Below are positions 60,039 through 64,000 of a stretch of DNA of 64,000 nt, in pieces. Under the pieces are notes generated by a model. It had not been told where the DNA came from, made no database searches, and saw nothing but the letters and a program-made list of their open reading frames with translations. Positions within the stretch are counted from its first letter, which is position 1; each line of letters opens with the position of its first letter. The stretch comes from Bacteroidaceae bacterium (lineage in GTDB: Bacteria; Bacteroidota; Bacteroidia; Bacteroidales; Muribaculaceae). The position numbers were made by a program, and so were the translations under genes. The stretch lies in contig JAETNO010000003.1 of NCBI GenBank assembly GCA_021768245.1, forward strand, positions 124,001 to 188,000, written 5' to 3'.

Positions 60039-61951
60039 CCTAAGAGTTTTGAGATATCGTCCATGTTTATGATGGTGAACACGGTGTTGCCCTCGGGGGT
60101 GAGCGCGGGCGTCGGCAGTCTGAAAAGGTCGCTGATAAGTCGGTCCATCTCGGCGGGTGTAAGGGACTGTCCACGCTTGATTGCGCTGCTGCGGGCCATG
60201 GAGAGGGCAAGGCGTTCGTGGAGCGAGTTGCCGAGTTCCTCGCCGCTTTCGGTCACGCTTTCAATCATGCCGAGGAGGGTGTCGCGCGGGTTGGCTCCGG
60301 TCAGGATTGAAGGGACACCGCTGATGCTCCAGGTGTTGTCGCCGAGCGGGGCGAGGCTGAATCCGAGTTCTTCAAGCGAGGGAGCTATGTCGGTGAGCAC
60401 AGCATTTTGGGCTGCTGACAGTTCCACGACTTCGGGGAACATTGTGGATTGCGATATGAAGCCCTTCTCCCTGGCCTTGGCGAGATATGAATCGTAGAGT
60501 ATGCGTTTATGGGCGCGATGCTGGTCTATTATCATAAGCCCGTCGCGGGAGGGGGTGAGGATATAGGCGTTTTTCAGCTGAAGGGTCGCGCTTTGCGGCG
60601 TCACCATCATGGAGTCGGGACTGCCGTCGGAAAGGTCGAGTTCGCTGTCTGCGGAGTTGACCTTGCTTTCGACCATCGATGCGTAGCCGTCGTCGCGTTT
60701 CTTTACGAAGTCGTCGTAGAGCTTTTCCCAGTCGCGGAAACGCTCGGAGGACTGTTGGGGGAATTGTGACATTCGCGAGCCGGTGTTTGCTGTGGACTGT
60801 CGGTCTGCGAATGACGATTGCCTGGAAGCGCGCTGCTCACGCGGTTCTGCGAAAGGATTGTAGCCTTCGTCAAGCTCCACCTCGTGGTTGGCGGTGGCGT
60901 CGGGTGAAAAGGCCGGTATTTCGGGGGCGTCCTCCACGTCGAAATCTATGGCCGGGGCGGCGTTGAACCGTCCGAGCGATTCGCGCACGGCAGCGGTCAG
61001 TATCTGCCATATTGCCTGCTCGTTCTCGAATTTTATCTCATTTTTGGTCGGATGGATGTTGACATCAATGGTCTCGGGGTCGACCGTGAGATTTATGAAA
61101 TAGTTTGGCTGCTCGTCAGCTGGAATCAGCCGCTCGTAGCATTGGAGTATGGCTTTGTGGAAATATGGATGGCGCATGTTGCGTCCGTTGACCATCAGAT
61201 ATTGAAGCGCGTTGCGTTTGCGGGCGTTTTCTGGAAGCCCGATGAAGCCGTTGAGCCTTACGATTGAGGTGTCGGTGTCGACGGGGATAATCTGCTTGTC
61301 GAGCGATTTGCCGAAGAGGTCGGCTATACGACCCTTGAGCGATGAGCGACGGAGGGAGTGGAGGGTGGTATCATTGCTGATGAGGGTGAAGTCCACTCCG
61401 ATGTTGACAAGGGCGAGCCTTTCGAATTCCCGCATTATATTGCTAAGCTCGACGGAGTCCTTTTTCAGGAACTTGCGCCGTGCGGGCACGTTGAAAAAGA
61501 GGTTCTTGACCATCATATTGCTGCCCGGGGCGCATGCTTCCGGAGTCTGGCTCTCGACTTTCGACCCGTTGATAACCAGACGTGTGCCTATTGTCTCCTC
61601 CTTGCGCATGGTTCGGAGGTCGACCTGGGCTATTGCGGCGATAGAAGCGAGCGCCTCTCCGCGGAATCCCATTGTTGATAGCGTGAAGAGGTCGTCGGCG
61701 CGGCTTATCTTCGAGGTGGCATGGCGTTCGAAAGCCATGCGGGCGTCGGTGTCGCTCATTCCGCAGCCGTTGTCAATCACCTGGATTAGTGTGCGGCCTG
61801 CGTCCTTGAGTATTATGGTGATGGAGGTGGCTCCCGCGTCGATGGAGTTTTCAACAAGCTCCTTTATTACGGATGCGGGGCGTTGGATTACTTCTCCGGC
61901 GGCAATCTGGTTGGCTACGGAGTCGGGAAGAAGTCTGATTACATCACTCAT
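60035..61951 (-). CDS. mutL: DNA mismatch repair protein MutL
   Basis: 638 residues. The GHKL ATPase has IAAGEVIQRPASVIKELVENSIDAGAT, VIDNGCGM and FRGEALASIAAIAQ. The C-terminal dimerisation domain has DQHRAHKRILYDSY, where the DQHA(x)2E(x)4E endonuclease motif of many MutL proteins is not conserved (Lys and Asp in the Glu positions). It probably acts as an ATP-dependent linker between MutS and downstream nucleases. It overlaps OstA-like upstream by eight bases, and DUF4105 downstream by four. Confidence 0.96.
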   Translation of the reverse strand: MSDVIRLLPDSVANQIAAGEVIQRPASVIKELVENSIDAGATSITIILKDAGRTLIQVIDNGCGMSDTDARMAFERHATSKISRADDLFTLSTMGFRGEALASIAAIAQVDLRTMRKEETIGTRLVINGSKVESQTPEACAPGSNMMVKNLFFNVPARRKFLKKDSVELSNIMREFERLALVNIGVDFTLISNDTTLHSLRRSSLKGRIADLFGKSLDKQIIPVDTDTSIVRLNGFIGLPENARKRNALQYLMVNGRNMRHPYFHKAILQCYERLIPADEQPNYFINLTVDPETIDVNIHPTKNEIKFENEQAIWQILTAAVRESLGRFNAAPAIDFDVEDAPEIPAFSPDATANHEVELDEGYNPFAEPREQRASRQSSFADRQSTANTGSRMSQFPQQSSERFRDWEKLYDDFVKKRDDGYASMVESKVNSADSELDLSDGSPDSMMVTPQSATLQLKNAYILTPSRDGLMIIDQHRAHKRILYDSYLAKAREKGFISQSTMFPEVVELSAAQNAVLTDIAPSLEELGFSLAPLGDNTWSISGVPSILTGANPRDTLLGMIESVTESGEELGNSLHERLALSMARSSAIKRGQSLTPAEMDRLISDLFRLPTPALTPEGNTVFTIINMDDISKLLG

Positions 61952-63941
61952 TGCTCTCTTCCTCCTTTATTATCGGGGTTTCTGTATGTTTGTTGTCGGC
62001 TTCATTTTCAGGGTCGTTGTCAGGAACAGTCGTTGTGTCTGTTTCCGCGCCTGTATTTGTGCCCTCGATTTTATCGGGAATTACCTGGTGGTTTACGAGG
62101 GAATCAAGCGACAGTGAATCGGGGGTAAGCATTGTAGAATCTGGTTTCAATGCAAGTGAATCACCCGGTTCCGTGACGGCGGGTCTCTGTGGAACAGGCG
62201 TCTGCGGAGTCTGAGGTTTGGGGCGTCCTGTTGCCGTCCCGCGCACCGTGTATGCGTCAGGGCGCATCTTGCCGAACAGTTGCTGGGATTTCAGGTCGGC
62301 CATTTCGGGAGGATAGTCAAAGACCTCGTCAGGTGCCATCGGACGCAGGGGGCCATACCAGCGGAACTGCGGCAGATAGTATGACGAGCGTTTGGCAAGG
62401 TAGAGCGGCGTCACCTTCCCTGTGGAATTGGGCCACATAATGATGCGTTCCACTTCGTTGCCATTGAAAAAGGCGTCCATATAGCTGCTCTCGGTGAAGG
62501 AGAACTTATTGTAGGTCGAGTCGTTCTCCATCGGGAACATTATGACCTGGACGTTCCCCTCCACGTAGAGGCGTCGCAGGGTGGAGTCGTTGAACCACGC
62601 GGTCATGTCGGCTCCCGTAAGCTGGTTGTAGCAGTCCTCACCGATATGTTGCGACACAAGCCCGGATTCAGGCAGGCGCGCCCAGTCGGCGGTGGAGTCA
62701 TTGAGGTGCACGTAGATTACATTGCCTACAATCTGCTTGTCGCCGTTCCATAAAATCGGGTGGTCATACATATATAATATAGAGTCGCGCTCCACCATGC
62801 TCATAGAGTCGCAGAGACCCTGGATATCGCGGCGGAAAAAGCGCACGCGGTGGAATACGTCGGTGACTTTCGTCGAGTCAGCGAGCGTGTATGCACTGAT
62901 TGTGTCGCCGTGGAGATAGAGGGTGTCGGCTTTGGAATATTCAAGCGCGAGGGCGTCGCCGGTGACGAAGGCGGAGTCGGTCAGTTCGTTGTAGAAGCCA
63001 TAGTTGCCCCGGAGTTCGGATTTACGGGTGGAGTCGGTGAGCACCATGTTGCCGAAAGCTTCTCCGTAGCCTTTGTTGCGGTCGTAGAAGAGAGTGTCGC
63101 CCGTCAGGGTGTTTCCCCGGCGGGTATGGACCGTAGAGCGGTCATAGAGGTCGGCCATGCCGAGGTTGGTGTCGTAGAACCCGGACGTGGAGTTGATTTC
63201 GCCGTCCTTATTGACTATAAGTGTCTGACACATCAGCTGTGCGATGTGGGTGTCGGTATTATAGGTCAGCGAGTCGGTATACATTCTCAGCGTGTCGTTG
63301 GGGCGCGGGCCTGTAAGGTCGACGTTGAGATAGAAAAAGGCGTCCTTCGTTGCCGGATAGTAATAGCCCTGAAGCGAACGGAGGATGTTCTGGTTGTCGC
63401 TCAGTGTGCCTCCGGTCTCATAGTAGCCTACATCCTGCGCGAGGTCGTAGAAAAACACGTCGGTTGTGAGAGATACGTCGCGGTTGATCAGCTTCACTTT
63501 TTTCCCCGGATAGGCGCGCAGTTCAGCGAGTTCTCCCTCGCCGTTGTAGTAAAGCTCGTCGCCGTAGACAAAAAGGGTGTCGCCCTGCTCCATATGCACG
63601 TTGTTGAAGGCATCGAGCGACGATGTGACCTCGTTGAATCGCGCGCTGTCGCAGTACATGAACATGTCGCCCTTGCGGAAGAGCACATTGCCGACGAGTA
63701 TCTGCACGTCGGAATCACGCGCCTGATTGTAGGTGAGCCTGTCGGCGCGCTCAAGGAATACCTTTCCGGGCGTGTGGCGGTCGGTCGTGGGGATTGTCGG
63801 GCGTATCACGCTCTTTTTCGGCGCGGGCGCTGTCTTGACGGCCGGGGCTTTGGCCGGGCCGTCCTTGGGGGCCTGCGCGAGCATGGCGGGAAGCGAGATG
63901 AGCGCTACCGCGAGGATTGCCAGAATGTTGGAGCTCTTCAT
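61944..63941 (-). CDS. OstA-like LPS export protein
   Basis: 665 residues. Signal peptide MKSSNILAILAVALISLPAMLA is followed by repeated OstA/LptA-type beta strands (DVQILVGNVLFRKGDMFMYCDSARFNEV; LDAFNNVHMEQGDTLFVYGDELYYNG; GNTLTGDTLFYDRNKGYGEAFGNM), then a Pro/Thr-rich, acidic C-terminal tail (about 585-665). Such proteins carry lipopolysaccharide across the periplasm or fit to LptD. The reading ends after the mutL start (8-base overlap). It is the second gene visible in a leftward operon. Confidence 0.9.
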   Translation of the reverse strand: MKSSNILAILAVALISLPAMLAQAPKDGPAKAPAVKTAPAPKKSVIRPTIPTTDRHTPGKVFLERADRLTYNQARDSDVQILVGNVLFRKGDMFMYCDSARFNEVTSSLDAFNNVHMEQGDTLFVYGDELYYNGEGELAELRAYPGKKVKLINRDVSLTTDVFFYDLAQDVGYYETGGTLSDNQNILRSLQGYYYPATKDAFFYLNVDLTGPRPNDTLRMYTDSLTYNTDTHIAQLMCQTLIVNKDGEINSTSGFYDTNLGMADLYDRSTVHTRRGNTLTGDTLFYDRNKGYGEAFGNMVLTDSTRKSELRGNYGFYNELTDSAFVTGDALALEYSKADTLYLHGDTISAYTLADSTKVTDVFHRVRFFRRDIQGLCDSMSMVERDSILYMYDHPILWNGDKQIVGNVIYVHLNDSTADWARLPESGLVSQHIGEDCYNQLTGADMTAWFNDSTLRRLYVEGNVQVIMFPMENDSTYNKFSFTESSYMDAFFNGNEVERIIMWPNSTGKVTPLYLAKRSSYYLPQFRWYGPLRPMAPDEVFDYPPEMADLKSQQLFGKMRPDAYTVRGTATGRPKPQTPQTPVPQRPAVTEPGDSLALKPDSTMLTPDSLSLDSLVNHQVIPDKIEGTNTGAETDTTTVPDNDPENEADNKHTETPIIKEEESNE

Positions 63942-63953
63942 GCCGCTCCCTCC

Positions 63954-64000
63954 TTACTGCTGTTTGTTCCAGCCCTTATGCTTAAACTCGCAGTTGCGCC
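63954..64000 (-). CDS. C-terminal end of a gene whose start lies outside the window
   Basis: The leftward frame enters at 64000 and stops at a TAA at 63954-63956, encoding RNCEFKHKGWNKQQ at its end. It stops 12 bases before the OstA-like ATG at 63941, a typical operon gap. Too little remains to identify it. Confidence 0.5.
   Translation of the reverse strand, partial: RNCEFKHKGWNKQQ

Overview
The window reads as chromosome of a Bacteroidales bacterium, most likely a Muribaculaceae (S24-7) gut commensal. The evidence is Bacteroidota-type promoters (TAnnTTTG at -7), a very long SecA ending in a zinc-binding SEC-C tail, an OstA-like LPS-export protein, DUF1573, DUF5689, DUF6562, DUF3575 and LruC-domain proteins, a TonB-dependent receptor with an N-terminal carboxypeptidase-regulatory-like domain, and a decayed RHS remnant. 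Most of the window is dense and of mid GC. One segment (15.4-18.6 kb) is visibly AT-rich and looks acquired. I saw no tRNA, rRNA, CRISPR array, integrase or complete insertion sequence.

Layout. 0-5 kb: the 3'-truncated end of an ApbE flavin transferase gene, a DJ-1/PfpI protein, and a four-gene surface-glycan cluster (GT4 glycosyltransferase, NAD-dependent epimerase, cupin, WecG/TagA transferase). 4.9-7.5 kb: thiol peroxidase, an exported LolA/thioredoxin-like protein without a CxxC, and an RHS pseudogene. 7.5-12.5 kb: dtd, a MazG-like gene and deoC, then a GYF_2/CD225 membrane protein, a DUF2752 protein and a PgpH-like c-di-AMP phosphodiesterase. 12.5-15.4 kb: rseC, rnfB and rnfC, with no rnfDGEA following. 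15.4-18.6 kb: a restriction-modification island with two cytosine-5 methyltransferases and a PD-(D/E)XK nuclease. 18.8-28.1 kb: thioredoxin, then two secreted helical-repeat proteins of 755 and 2140 residues with cohesin-like and dockerin-like modules.

28.4-35.3 kb: ilvA, a SPOR lipoprotein, a DUF1573-DUF1573-meaB operon and malic enzyme. 35.7-44.6 kb: a five-gene operon (endonuclease/exonuclease/phosphatase protein, cytidylate-kinase-like protein, TonB-dependent receptor, two DUF5689 lipoproteins) preceded by an attenuator-like leader. 45-53.6 kb: a large LruC-domain lipoprotein, then a membrane-anchored TPR-HTH regulator divergent from a DUF3575/DUF6562 fimbria-like operon. 53.7-64 kb: a leftward run of housekeeping genes (OstA-like, mutL, DUF4105, alkaline-phosphatase-like, secA).

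The observation I find most interesting is an identical 17-bp sequence, AATTGGGGGGGGTAATT, upstream of both the 2140-aa secreted protein and the LruC lipoprotein. In each case it sits between a -33 TTG and a TAnnTTTG -7 box, so a change in the G tract would change promoter spacing. That would fit a shared phase-variable surface regulon, which I infer and have not shown. The restriction-modification island at the broken rnf operon and the nuclease/TonB receptor/DUF5689 operon are the next most interesting items.
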